Of a stretch of DNA of 64,000 nt, positions 46,129 to 56,100 are shown one piece after another. Position 1 is the first letter of the stretch. The number at the start of each line of letters is the position of its first letter. The notes beneath the pieces were generated by a model that searched no databases, was not told the origin of the DNA, and saw only the letters and a program-made list of their open reading frames with translations. The stretch covers positions 5,630,001 through 5,694,000 of the forward strand of contig NZ_AP026867.1 in the NCBI RefSeq assembly GCF_026000115.1, read 5' to 3'. The translations under genes and the position numbers were made by a program. Source of the DNA: Aureispira anguillae (lineage in GTDB: Bacteria > Bacteroidota > Bacteroidia > Chitinophagales > Saprospiraceae).

Positions 46129-46162
46129 AAAAAACCTGCTAAACACAGAAGCTTAGCAGGCT
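46129..46162 (-). terminator. Terminator after the 46226-47200 gene
   Basis: A 9-10-bp stem (46133-46142 with 46153-46162) is followed on the minus strand by a U-run from six A at 46129-46134. Confidence 0.65.
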
Positions 46163-46165
46163 TTT

Positions 46166-46198
46166 AGCTCCCCTTTCAATAGGGGGCTTTTATTTTCT
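46166..46198. terminator. Second hairpin next to the terminator
   Basis: A CCCC/GGGGG stem (about 46167-46173 with 46181-46187, small bulge) with a 6-nt loop is followed on the plus strand by TTTTATTTTC. It is adjacent to the previous hairpin; which of the two acts is unclear. Confidence 0.45.
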
Positions 46199-46225
46199 TT
46201 AGTAAAAAGCAATTTTTTTCAAATA

Positions 46226-47200
46226 CTATAACGCAGCTCCCTCCAAACCATTAGCATAAGTATGTTGAGCGGTTGCTTTAGAAGGCGCTCTAAATTGATA
46301 GGTAGCAATTACCCCATTTCCATCAAAAAATTTATCGAATGCAGTGCAAACTAAATCTTTCGAATAAAAGATATGTTCATCTCTAGTAGCCAATTGTAAA
46401 TCAATTTCGCTATCGTTTAGTCGATGTACATTTTTAAACTCTTGCAACTCTGGTGTCCACGAAGTCAATTGAGTACCACTAAACGTCAATAATGGTTTGT
46501 CTTGAAAATTGGTATTAATATAGTTGCTCAATTTTGCCAAATGCTGTTCGGTCTGCCTTCTCATTCCCTTATCTATAGGCACCCGTGTATTCAAAAAAGA
46601 AATTTCTTCGTGTACACTATCAATAAACATGGTTCCTACCAAGGAAACCGTGTTATTACCAGAATAATATAAGGTGTCGATATTTTGCAATTTATACTTT
46701 GAAAAAACAAACATTGCTAAGTCATTGTTACAAATAATCTTTTTCCAATAAGGCATTTGAGCAGACAGCCTCTTAGTTAATGTTTCCTCTAAACTAGGCT
46801 CTATAGGAGTCTGTATAGATAGGAAATTAGCCTCTAGCCCCTTAAACGATTGGTCAAAGTTAGCAATTTCATCCTCATTATCGAGGACTAGGTGTGCTAC
46901 ACGAATTTGAATATCGTCCGTAGGAGTTGAATAGGTAAATTCTTGTGTTAATGACTCTTTAATAAAAGAACACAATACAATACAGGCCAAAAAATTAGAA
47001 AAGATAACCAAATTGTTTCGGAAGACAAGCCCCATAAAACCTACTCCCAAAAATAACAACATAATGGAAATAGCATGAGCAGATAAAAAATGGTTAAAAA
47101 TTGAATCTGTTGGTATAACAATACCCAATGTTAGACTGGTCACAAATATCAACCATAATATATTGATTATTTGTGCATTATTAAGGTTATTAAGTTTCAT
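46226..47200 (-). CDS. Membrane-anchored protein with EEP-phosphatase-like domain, possibly inactive
   Basis: The 324-residue protein has three N-terminal membrane helices (about 12-28, 36-56 and 62-80), then a soluble part that resembles the endonuclease/exonuclease/phosphatase (EEP) fold of YafD-like proteins: IQIRVAHLVLDNEDEIANFD, LEANFLSIQTP, FVFSKYKLQNIDTLYY, ISFLNTRVPIDKG and LLTFSGTQLTSWTPE. The catalytic residues expected in an EEP enzyme (Asn near the start, Glu of the PDxxxLQE type, GDFN, DH near the end) are not evident, with SGTQLT in place of GDFN. It may be a non-catalytic relative. A -7 box lies only about 5 nt upstream of the ATG. Confidence 0.6.
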   Translation of the reverse strand: MKLNNLNNAQIINILWLIFVTSLTLGIVIPTDSIFNHFLSAHAISIMLLFLGVGFMGLVFRNNLVIFSNFLACIVLCSFIKESLTQEFTYSTPTDDIQIRVAHLVLDNEDEIANFDQSFKGLEANFLSIQTPIEPSLEETLTKRLSAQMPYWKKIICNNDLAMFVFSKYKLQNIDTLYYSGNNTVSLVGTMFIDSVHEEISFLNTRVPIDKGMRRQTEQHLAKLSNYINTNFQDKPLLTFSGTQLTSWTPELQEFKNVHRLNDSEIDLQLATRDEHIFYSKDLVCTAFDKFFDGNGVIATYQFRAPSKATAQHTYANGLEGAAL

Positions 47201-47725
47201 AGCGCAAATATATACAATTCCTTTTAAAAATCACCAAAAAAGTACTTAACCTCCTTAACGAGAAAGTAGTTTCAGGCCTTATCTCTCTATTAATAAAATA
47301 CTAGGCAACAACTTTTATAAGTGCCCAAATTTATTATTTCCTTCATTGTGATAGTTGCGTGTAATTTTGTTTTCAAATAGGATGTCAACATTTTATTCCC
47401 TAAAAAATAAGTGTTTCAATTTATTATTACATCAAACACTCATTGTTCCTTCTAAATTAGGGTTAGTGTGATTAATACCTATTGGGGTAGGTTCTCTTCT
47501 TAACGAGAAATTTTAGGCTTTTATTACCTCTAATCCTCATTTTTATTCCAAATAAAAAATTTAATTTATTTTACAATTTTCTTTACAAGGTTCTCAAACT
47601 CTGCAAAGTTAGTATAACTTTAGCTATTCCATTTTTTTCTTGTTTTCAAAACCCAATTTTTTCATCGACATTACAAGCTCATTAAGAACACCGTAAACAA
47701 TCACAAATTCATCATTTGTTAAACT
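47201..47725. other. Intergenic region with a duplicated motif
   Basis: This 525-nt AT-rich gap lies between divergent genes. It has a promoter for the minus gene (47205-47237) and two copies of CTTAACGAGAAA followed by TTT-AGGC (about 47256-47278 and 47502-47522). No reading frame of quality was seen. Confidence 0.55.
47205..47237 (-). promoter_or_regulatory. Promoter close to the start codon
   Basis: On the minus strand: TTG, 22-nt spacer, TATATTTG (47212-47205). The ATG lies at 47200, so the transcript would begin at or near the start codon, implying a leaderless mRNA. Confidence 0.5.
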
Positions 47726-48502
47726 ATGAAAAAAATTTACTTCGCCTCTGATTTTCATTTAGGGGCACCAACTTTTGAAGCAAGCCAAAAAAGAGAGCTT
47801 AAAATTTTGCGCTGGTTAAGGTCTATAGAACACAATGCAGAAGCTATTTTTTTGGTCGGTGATATTTTTGATTTTTGGTTTGAATACAAAACCGTTGTCC
47901 CCAAAGGGGCCATTCGTTTGTTGGGTAAATTAGCCGAACTAAGCGACCGAGGTATAGAGATTCATTTTTTTGTTGGCAATCACGACATCTGGATGTTTGA
48001 TTATTTTCCCAAAGAATTGGGCATCCAAGTACACCATCAGCCCCTACAAATAGAGCTCAAAGGAAAACAGTTTTTTATAGCACATGGAGATGGTTTAGGT
48101 CCTAATGACTATGGATACAAACGGCTGAAAAAAATATTTACGAATCGACTCTGCCAATGGTTATTTAGATGGTTTCATCCCGATCTAGGAATTCGCTTGG
48201 CAAATTACTCTTCTTCTAGTAGTCGATCTGCTCAAAAAGAACCAGAATATTTTTTAGGCTTGGATAAGGAATGGTTGTTGTTATATGCTAACTATAAATT
48301 AAAACAGTTGCCCCAAACAGATTTTTTTATTTTTGGTCATCGCCATCTCCCCTTAGATATTCTTTTGGACAATCAACAAAGTCGCTATCTAAATTTAGGA
48401 GAATGGTTTGGTTACTGTACTTATGTAGAGTTTGATGGGCAAAATTTAGAATTAAAGGCATTTGAGAATTTATCATTTGATCTCGCAACCGCTAAGCATT
48501 AA
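47726..48502 (+). CDS. lpxH: UDP-2,3-diacylglucosamine diphosphatase (LpxH)
   Basis: This cytoplasmic, membrane-associated metallophosphatase makes lipid X in lipid A synthesis. The 258-residue product has the calcineurin-like motifs of LpxH: ASDFHLG at residues 7-13, GDIFDFW, GNHDIWMFDY, AHGDGLGPNDYGYK and GHRHLPLD. The length and motif order agree with LpxH rather than the longer LpxG. It is followed by a hypothetical exported protein 8 bp downstream, so the two are likely co-transcribed. Confidence 0.92.
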   Translation: MKKIYFASDFHLGAPTFEASQKRELKILRWLRSIEHNAEAIFLVGDIFDFWFEYKTVVPKGAIRLLGKLAELSDRGIEIHFFVGNHDIWMFDYFPKELGIQVHHQPLQIELKGKQFFIAHGDGLGPNDYGYKRLKKIFTNRLCQWLFRWFHPDLGIRLANYSSSSSRSAQKEPEYFLGLDKEWLLLYANYKLKQLPQTDFFIFGHRHLPLDILLDNQQSRYLNLGEWFGYCTYVEFDGQNLELKAFENLSFDLATAKH

Positions 48503-48510
48503 TCTCAATT

Positions 48511-49317
48511 ATGGTACAACTACTTCTTTGTTTCCTTTGTGTTTTGACAGGGCATTCTTATGCCCAAGATTATACCTTTAAACCCTTAAAAACAATTTCC
48601 AAAACCACTCGTTGGATGGAAGTAGACAAAATGAAACATCTGTACCTAATTGAAGATGATCATACCTTGTCAAAATACAGCCCTGATGGTCTTTTGTTGT
48701 ATCAATTTAATGAAAATAGCTTAGGGCAAATTTCTTATGTTGATATTAGTAACCCACTTAGGGTTTTGGTCTATTATGACGATTATGCTACTGTCCTTTT
48801 TTTGGATCGTACCCTTAGCGAAATACAACGCCACGATTTATCGATCTTAGACATTTCACAAGTCCAAGCCTTAGGTACTGCTTCTGACAATACCATCTGG
48901 ATTTTTGATAACAACTCTTATACCCTAAAAAAAATAGATAGTCAAAATAATGTGCTTGCAGAAAGCACCGACTTAAACCTCCTTTTGTCAGAAGAAATAA
49001 TCCCCAATCGACTCACAGAGGTAAATTCAAGAGTCTATCTGAATTCTCCAAATCTTGGAATCTTGGTTTTTGACATTTTTGGAAATTATATCAAAACAAT
49101 TGAGATCCCGCAATTGGATTATTTCCAATTATACGAGGGACAATTATTCTATGTAGAAAAGAAAATTTTTCAAGCTTATCATTTATTATCCTTTCAAACA
49201 AAAAAAATTGAACTTCCCTTCGTCAAAGACAATTTAGAACAAATAAGTATTGCACAAGAGCGTATATATATAAAATATCCAAATAAAATCAACATCATTG
49301 ATTTAAAACAAAAATAA
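48511..49317 (+). CDS. Exported protein, beta-propeller-like, unknown function
   Basis: The 268-residue product starts with a signal peptide (MVQLLLCFLCVLTGHSYAQ). The mature part is made of repeating beta-rich units of about 40 residues (HLYLIEDDHTLSKYSPDGL, IWIFDNNSYTLKKIDSQNN, LGILVFDIFGNYIKTIE) that suggest a propeller of the NHL/PQQ type. I do not recognise a family. Its ATG is 8 bp after the lpxH stop, so it may serve lipid A or envelope biology. Confidence 0.75.
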   Translation: MVQLLLCFLCVLTGHSYAQDYTFKPLKTISKTTRWMEVDKMKHLYLIEDDHTLSKYSPDGLLLYQFNENSLGQISYVDISNPLRVLVYYDDYATVLFLDRTLSEIQRHDLSILDISQVQALGTASDNTIWIFDNNSYTLKKIDSQNNVLAESTDLNLLLSEEIIPNRLTEVNSRVYLNSPNLGILVFDIFGNYIKTIEIPQLDYFQLYEGQLFYVEKKIFQAYHLLSFQTKKIELPFVKDNLEQISIAQERIYIKYPNKINIIDLKQK

Positions 49318-49339
49318 TTATTTTTTTTTGTGAAAAAAT

Positions 49340-49371
49340 TTGGAGAACTGGAATGATATGTTGTATATTTG
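49340..49371 (+). promoter_or_regulatory. Promoter of tRNA-Phe
   Basis: TTG (49340-49342; TTTG from 49339), 21-nt spacer and TATATTTG (49364-49371). It lies 24 nt before the tRNA and matches the tRNA-Lys promoter closely. Confidence 0.75.
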
Positions 49372-49395
49372 TGTCGCTTTCAAAGGAAAGGTATT

Positions 49396-49468
49396 GGCTT
49401 CTTAGCTCAGTTGGTAGAGCATCGGACTGAAAATCCGTGTGTCGGCAGTTCGAGTCTGCCAGAGGCCA
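49396..49468 (+). tRNA. tRNA-Phe(GAA)
   Basis: The 73-nt cloverleaf begins GGCTTCTTAGCTCAG and ends AGAGGCC plus discriminator A (one G-T pair in the acceptor stem). The anticodon loop CTGAAAA gives GAA (phenylalanine). The T arm reads GGCAGTTCGAGTCTGCC. CCA is not encoded. A terminator follows at once. Confidence 0.95.
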
Positions 49469-49469
49469 C

Positions 49470-49503
49470 AAAGCATCTTGAAATTATTCAAGATGCTTTT
49501 TTG
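49470..49503 (+). terminator. Terminator of tRNA-Phe
   Basis: A perfect 13-bp stem (49470-49482 with 49487-49499) with a 4-nt loop ends in a T-rich tract. Confidence 0.85.
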
Positions 49504-49548
49504 TTTAACACCGTCCCCCCTTTTATTTCATTCCCCGTTAAGCTTAAT

Positions 49549-50229
49549 ATGCACTACTTTATTACTGTTGTATTATTCTTTACGATTATAAGCAACTCCC
49601 AAGCACAAACGTTACAAGAAATTGCAAATGGATTGGAAATTGAGCAAATACGACTCATCACAGAAAATCAAGACCATTATTTAGAAGTTATATTTTCGGG
49701 TAGCGAGCAGAGTTTTTTTGAGCGTTCATTTCCTTATCCCAAAATCCAAATTGAGTTGGAAGATGGTACTCGTTTAAAAACTGAGATCACTTATATGCTC
49801 CTAAAAACAGTCCTAGTCAAAACTAAATTACAGCAACTCCCCAAGGATTTTAATTGCAAGGTTCATCTTAACACCTTACACAATACCGAACCTGACCTTG
49901 TATTTTCGTATACTTCAATGCCCGTTGGGAAGAATCAATTTGAGGTTACCAACATCGATTTGTTGCGCCAAAATGGACAAAATTTTTTAGCGCTAACCAT
50001 CAAAGATCACAACCCTAAAGGACAAATATACCCTTACCCGATATTTAGGATAGAATCCAATCAAAAACTAATTGCTGAACGTGATTTCTCAACAACTGAG
50101 TTGGTCGAATTAGAGCTAATTCCTACCACCTTAAAGCAACTTCCCAAAGACTTCTCTTGTACCATCTATTTAGATAGCTTTGGAGACATGGGATCTCTTT
50201 CTTATCAATTCTTTTACCAAAAAAAATAA
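49549..50229 (+). CDS. Exported protein of unknown function, two-repeat
   Basis: The start MHYFITVVLFFTIISNSQAQ gives a signal peptide; the open frame further upstream only reads through the tRNA. The product is 226 residues. The mature part has two similar beta-rich halves: one with HYLEVIFSGSEQSF, YPKIQIELEDG and LQQLPKDFNCKVHLNT, the other with NFLALTIKDHNP, YPIFRIESNQK and LKQLPKDFSCTIYLDS. This is an internal duplication of about 90 residues. There is no recognised family. Its stop codon lies one base from that of the convergent CHAT gene. Confidence 0.78.
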   Translation: MHYFITVVLFFTIISNSQAQTLQEIANGLEIEQIRLITENQDHYLEVIFSGSEQSFFERSFPYPKIQIELEDGTRLKTEITYMLLKTVLVKTKLQQLPKDFNCKVHLNTLHNTEPDLVFSYTSMPVGKNQFEVTNIDLLRQNGQNFLALTIKDHNPKGQIYPYPIFRIESNQKLIAERDFSTTELVELELIPTTLKQLPKDFSCTIYLDSFGDMGSLSYQFFYQKK

Positions 50230-50230
50230 A

Positions 50231-53164
50231 TTACGAGTCGCTGCTATATTTTTTCCAGAAAAAGACAATTAGTACCAAAACCAATATCCCCCACCAAAGT
50301 TTTAATCTTGGCGACTCTTGAACAATAGGACTAGAGTCCCCTATGGGTATAAAAGCAGACCAAAATGCTGGATGTGCAGTTATGCCTTTAGCATGATCCA
50401 TATAAGTCATCTTGGCTTGGCGCAAAGCTTCTGCTTTATTCATTTCAGTCATTAAATTGGCATAAAAATCCTGCATCAATAGGGCTGTTGAAAAATCATG
50501 TACTTGCCACAACGAAACAACAAGGGATGGTACCCCTGCATACATAAAAGAACGAGCTAAGGATAACACGCCCTCTCCCTGCTCAAATTTCCCTACTCCT
50601 GTCTCACAAGCAGACAAAACAACCAGTTGAGCATTTAAGTCTAACTGTGAAATTTCGTAAGCATGCAAAAAATTATCTTCTTCAGTGGCTAAGTTTTCAC
50701 TAAAGGCAAGGCTTGACAAAATGGGTGCGTCTTGATTTAAAATGCCGTGCATCGCTAGATGAATGATTCCATAATTAGAAGCATTCTTTTTAAAAAAGGC
50801 TTCATTCGCCTCGATTCCTTCCAAAAAATCTCCTGAACAAGTTGCTGCAATTCCTTTCACTTCTTTCTGCACAGCAGGTAAAGGTTTTAATGTTTTTCTT
50901 AATTGCCCCAACCTGCGCCCTCTTTTTTCGAATAGCTTAGCTTCTTCTTCTTTCCCATAACTAGATGCACAAGCCAATACTTCACCATTAGAGACCCAAT
51001 TTAGGTTGCTTTTATTCTCTTTCCACAAGGTAGCAGAGTAATTATAACTAATCCGATAGTCCTTTAGCAAATAAGACAAGTTCTTATATCCTTTTTGGGT
51101 TGGGGGCTCTTTTAAGAACACTTCAAATGGCAAATGTCCTAGTTCATAATCAGGAATAACAATTAATTGTTGAATACCTTCAAGCCCTCTAATCCCAGGT
51201 TCAACCATTTCTTGATAAAACCAACTGGCCATTGTTGTGTATGACTTCCAAGCCGTCAAACTGTCGCTCAATATAAAATGATAGTCACTTAATGCTTTAT
51301 GAAGAACGGCAACATTTTCCTTCAATTTTTCTTTTGCAACGGCTAATGGAATAACGTTTAATTGATCCGAAGTGAGTGTAAATAAATAGGTTATTGAATC
51401 TGCAACAAAATAAGCCAAAAGAGTGGTTTGAGGTTCAAGCATTGCTTGGATTTCTTTTGTTGTATTAGAGACCAGCGCCTGTCCATACTTTGTTTGAAAA
51501 TACTTTGGATACGCTTTTTTTAGGGTGCGTTTAAATTGGTTAATTTGATTGTTTAACTGATTTAAATTAGCTCTAACCGTTGCAGAGTTGGTGGGTGAAG
51601 TAGCCTCTAATAGCTCTTTTTGAAGAATAGATTTTTGCTTTTGTAAACTTCGTTCTTGTTGCACTAAACTATCTGGTAAACCGCCAAAATGGTGCTTCTG
51701 TTTAGATCTTAAGGCATCCAACAAAAGCATTGACTTATTTTGTTCTGCAAACCAAAAAGCAGCTTCCTTGTATTCATTGCCCCCTCCGAGCTCCATCAAT
51801 TCCAAACAACTTTCCATTCCGAGCTTAATAAAGGTTGCTACGGTATTAAGCACGGTATATTTGTCCGTTTCAAAGGTAAATTCATTTCGAAATCGCTCAT
51901 TCAATACAATCACTTGCTTAATGACTTCATGCCGCTGCTCCAACCATTTTTTATCTTCTGTAGATTTGTAATATGCATATAAAATACTTGATAGTATTTC
52001 GTAGATATGATTAATCTTTAGTTGGTAATCGTACTTTATCGTTGGTATTTGACGAATAAAACGCTCGGAGTACTGAAGTTTTTGTTGATAATCCGAAAAC
52101 GTCGCATTTAAGGCTTGCATAATATACTTCAAGGCTAAGTCCAATTGTTGCTTATCTCGATAAATTTTTGCTGTTAAGCCTAGTGTATTGATATAAAAAG
52201 GATGTTTTTTGCCCAATAACTTAGCCTGTTTCTGGTTTAAGTCTAGACAAAGCTGCTCTGCTTGCTCATAAGCTCCTTTTCGAATCCACAAAGAAACCAA
52301 AGTAGATTGAGCAATTAGATACCAAGGATGCTCATTGCCTATTTTTTTAGACATAATGGTCAAGCCCTCCTTTATAGCAGCTTCAGCATCATCATAACGC
52401 TCCAATTTGGTATATAAAACAGCAAGCGTATTGAGTGAATTGGCATATTCTTTATCCTCTTTGTCCAGTGTTTTTTTTTGAATAAACAAGGCTTGTTTAA
52501 TCAATTTAATAGCCTCTTTGTTTTTATTTTTTGCCTGATAAACAGAAGCCAGATTGCTCAAGGTAAAAGCAAACTTTGCATTGCTAGTACCCGATAATTT
52601 TTCTTGAATCGTTAAGACCTCCTTGTAACAAGACTCTGCCTCTCCATAACGTTCCAAATTATAGTAGGTCGTAGCAAGCCCTTCTAGCGCATAGGCGTAA
52701 GCAGCGTGTTCTTTCCCAAAATGCTCCAAACAAAGCTCTTCCAAATAAGTATATAAATCCAGTGCACGCTCATACTCCCCCAAATCATTGTACACAACAG
52801 CAGTATTATAAATAATCCCAACCAAATCCTTGTCTTGCTCCCTATAGACCTGTTTAGCAAGCGACAATAAACGATTGTAAATCCGCTCAGCATCTTCTAA
52901 TTGTCCTGTTTTCTGATAAAATCCAGCTAAAGTAGCAAGTGCATCTAAGGTAATTGGGTGATTATTCCCTAATTCTTTTTTTCGTATTTCGAGCCCCTCC
53001 AACAAATTAAATTCTGCTGCAACAATATCTCCTTTTTTGTAATTGCGTTCGTACAACTCATCCAACCGCTGCACCTTTTGGGCAGCATCAGATTGCCCCA
53101 TTAAATTCGCTTGCAACAAAAAAAATGCAATTCCAACAATCAATATTTGATAAGGAGTTTTCAT
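50231..53164 (-). CDS. Membrane-anchored TPR-CHAT protease-like protein
   Basis: CHAT domains are caspase-like peptidases (clan CD) found in self/non-self and cell-death modules. The 977-residue protein has a signal-like N-terminus (TPYQILIVGIAFFLLQANLMG), TPR units over about 40-360 (EDAERIYNRLLSLAKQVYR, YGEAESCYKEVLTIQEKL), a helical linker, and a CHAT domain over about 640-945 with the His806-Cys853 dyad in IIHLAMHGILN and LSACETGVGKFEQGEGVLSL. A membrane helix (about 953-970, WWGILVLVLIVFFW) ends the protein, with a short tail. It may process a partner at the envelope. The start lies 24 bp after mfd, on the same strand. Confidence 0.88.
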   Translation of the reverse strand: MKTPYQILIVGIAFFLLQANLMGQSDAAQKVQRLDELYERNYKKGDIVAAEFNLLEGLEIRKKELGNNHPITLDALATLAGFYQKTGQLEDAERIYNRLLSLAKQVYREQDKDLVGIIYNTAVVYNDLGEYERALDLYTYLEELCLEHFGKEHAAYAYALEGLATTYYNLERYGEAESCYKEVLTIQEKLSGTSNAKFAFTLSNLASVYQAKNKNKEAIKLIKQALFIQKKTLDKEDKEYANSLNTLAVLYTKLERYDDAEAAIKEGLTIMSKKIGNEHPWYLIAQSTLVSLWIRKGAYEQAEQLCLDLNQKQAKLLGKKHPFYINTLGLTAKIYRDKQQLDLALKYIMQALNATFSDYQQKLQYSERFIRQIPTIKYDYQLKINHIYEILSSILYAYYKSTEDKKWLEQRHEVIKQVIVLNERFRNEFTFETDKYTVLNTVATFIKLGMESCLELMELGGGNEYKEAAFWFAEQNKSMLLLDALRSKQKHHFGGLPDSLVQQERSLQKQKSILQKELLEATSPTNSATVRANLNQLNNQINQFKRTLKKAYPKYFQTKYGQALVSNTTKEIQAMLEPQTTLLAYFVADSITYLFTLTSDQLNVIPLAVAKEKLKENVAVLHKALSDYHFILSDSLTAWKSYTTMASWFYQEMVEPGIRGLEGIQQLIVIPDYELGHLPFEVFLKEPPTQKGYKNLSYLLKDYRISYNYSATLWKENKSNLNWVSNGEVLACASSYGKEEEAKLFEKRGRRLGQLRKTLKPLPAVQKEVKGIAATCSGDFLEGIEANEAFFKKNASNYGIIHLAMHGILNQDAPILSSLAFSENLATEEDNFLHAYEISQLDLNAQLVVLSACETGVGKFEQGEGVLSLARSFMYAGVPSLVVSLWQVHDFSTALLMQDFYANLMTEMNKAEALRQAKMTYMDHAKGITAHPAFWSAFIPIGDSSPIVQESPRLKLWWGILVLVLIVFFWKKYSSDS

Positions 53165-53188
53165 TCGCTTTTTTATTATAATACTCCG

Positions 53189-56100
53189 CTAATGTTCAAC
53201 TACTTCCTTCAAAACAGCTTTCTCTAATTGTTGAAGTATTTCGTGGGTTTGTTTAAAATCTTTGACATTCTCACAAACCAACATTAGATAACGAGTAGAT
53301 TGTTTTAGAAAGAATCGATGGTCGCTTTTCTTTTGAATGTGCCCTAGCAGTGTTCCAAAAAATTGACTGTCAAAGAAAGCAGATTGCTGATCGCTAACAA
53401 AATAGCAACGCAATTTTCTGTTTTTGAGCATAATTCGTTCAAAACCTAAACCTTTTGCCTTCCAGCGAATTCGGATCGCCTCAAAAAGATTGTTAACCGC
53501 CTTAGGTGTTTTACCAAAACGATCTTCCAACATTTCTTTAAATTTAGCAATTCCTGCTTCATCTTTAATCTTATTCAGCTCTTGATACAAAGCCAATCGC
53601 TCCTGAATACTTGCAACATATTCATCAGGGATCATCAAATCCAAATCAGATTCAATATTGACATCTTGGACAAATTCTCGTTTTTGCTCCAATTCTTCTT
53701 TAAACAACTCCTTATAGTCGGTTTGTTTCAGTTCTTGGATCGCCTCATTCAGAATTTTCTGATAGGTTTCGTACCCCATATTCATTACAAAACCACTTTG
53801 TTCTCCTCCCAATAAATTTCCAGCACCTCGAATGTCCAAATCTCGCATTGCAATATTAAAACCACTTCCCAATTCTGAAAATTGCTCTACGGTCTGCAAA
53901 CGCTTGCGAGCATCCGAAGTTAAGGTAGACATTGGAGGCGCCAATAAATAACAGAATGCTTTTTTGTTAGAACGTCCCACCCGACCTCTTAGCTGGTGTA
54001 AATCACTCAAGCCAAAATGATGGGCATTGTTGATAATAATGGTATTGGCATTCGAAATATCAAGCCCTGTCTCAATAATATTTGTGCAAATCAAAACCTC
54101 GTAATAGCCTTTAATAAAATCCATTAAAGTCTGCTCCAATGCTGTAGCATCCATTTGACCATGCGCCATTGCAATATCAACGTTAGGGCACAATTCTTTG
54201 ACCATAGAAGCCATATCCGCTAGGTTTTGCACCCGATTGTGCACAAAAAAGACCTGCCCACCTCTATTAACTTCATTTTCGATTGCTTCTTTAATCATAT
54301 CCCCACTAAATATACGCACCTCCGTCTCTATAGGCTGTCGATTGGGAGGTGGTGTATTCATAACCGACAAATCTCTTGCGGCCAGCAATGAAAATTGCAA
54401 GGTTCTAGGAATTGGAGTAGCAGTTAAGGTTAATGTATCTACATTCACTCGAATATTACGCAATTTTTCTTTGGCTCCCACCCCAAATTTTTGCTCCTCA
54501 TCAACAATCAAAAGCCCCAAATCACCAAATTTTACTTTTTTATTTAAAATGGCATGTGTTCCGATCAACAAATCAATTTCTCCAGCCTCCAATTTTTTAT
54601 AGATGGCTGTTTTTTCCTTAGTCGTCCTAAAACGGTTGATGTATTCCACCTTTACGTCAAACTTTTTGAGGCGCTCTCGAAAGGTTTGAGCATGTTGCAA
54701 TGCCAAAATAGTAGTTGGTACCAACACCGCAACCTGTTTTCCTGCAACAATAGCTTTAAAAGCAGCCCGAACAGCAATCTCCGTTTTTCCAAACCCTACA
54801 TCGCCACAAATTAATCGATCCATAGGGTAAGGCTTCATCATATCCTCCTTAACCTCCTGCGTTGCCTTGGCTTGGTCGGGGGTATCTTCATAAATAAAAG
54901 AAGCCTCCAATTCATTTTGCAAATAGCTATCTTCAGGAAACTCGATTCCAACAGTTGATTTTCGCTTGGCGTATAATTTAATCAAATCAAAGGCAAGTTC
55001 TTTGATTTTTTTCTTGGTTTTCCGCTTGGTGTTCACCCATGCATTTGACCCCAATTTGTGTACCTTAGGCGCAGATCCTTCTTTGCCTGTGAATTTTGAT
55101 ATTTTGTGCAAGGATTGAATTCCCACGTAAAGAATATCATTGTCTTTATACACCAATTTGACGGCTTCTTGGTGTTTCCCCTGCAATTCTATTTTTTCTA
55201 ACCCTCCATAGCGCCCAACTCCATGGTCAATATGTGTTACAAAATCCCCAGGCTTCAACTCGCTCAAGGCTTTTATTTTGAGTGCTGTATTTTTATCAAA
55301 ACCTTGACGCAAACGAGAACGATGGTAACGTTCAAAAATCTGATGATCGGTATAAACGGCTACCTTTAAGTGATAATCCACAAACCCTTGATGAATAGCC
55401 GTAGGAATCGAATGCCATTGCACCTGTACGTCTAGGTCTTCAAAAATGCTATAAAAACGTTCAATTTGTTTTACATTTTCAGCAAAAATATAATTGGTAA
55501 TTCCTTTTTTAGTATTCTCTTCTAAGTTTTGAATAAGCACCTTAAAATTCTTATTAAAACTTGGCTGTGGTGTGGTCTGATAACTAATAAGCGTTGTTGG
55601 CTTTAGCAAAGTTTCGTTGCTCAATTCCAAAACTGAATATTGATCTAGCGCTCCTATTACCTCTCTAGGATACAAAAAGGCAGCCCCTTGCAGCAATAAG
55701 CTCTCCTCTCCTCTAGCTTTAGCTGCCAATTCTTCTACTACCGACAAAAACTCTTTTGATTTTTCAAAACAAGTTTGCAGCTTATCTAAGAGCATCTGTG
55801 TATCTGCCATCCAAACGACGGTCTCTTTAGGCAGTACCTCTAATAAAGAAACTTTTTGCTGTGCCTCAAATTCTGTATTTACATTGGGTACAATCGTTAC
55901 AAATGCAATTTTTCGAGTAGACAACTGAGAGGTAGGGTCAAAGGTTCGGATGCTTTCTACCTCTACATCAAACAACTCTACTCGATAAGGGTGTTCATTG
56001 CCATAAGAATAAATATCGATAATGCCCCCTCGTACAGAAAACTGCCCTGGCTCATAGACAAAATCTACTTTTACAAAACCATACTCAACTAGTATTTCCA

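Noticed and set aside
49369-49548. N-terminal extension of the 49549-50229 gene
   Set aside because: It reads through tRNA-Phe and its terminator; the signal peptide at 49549 marks the real start.
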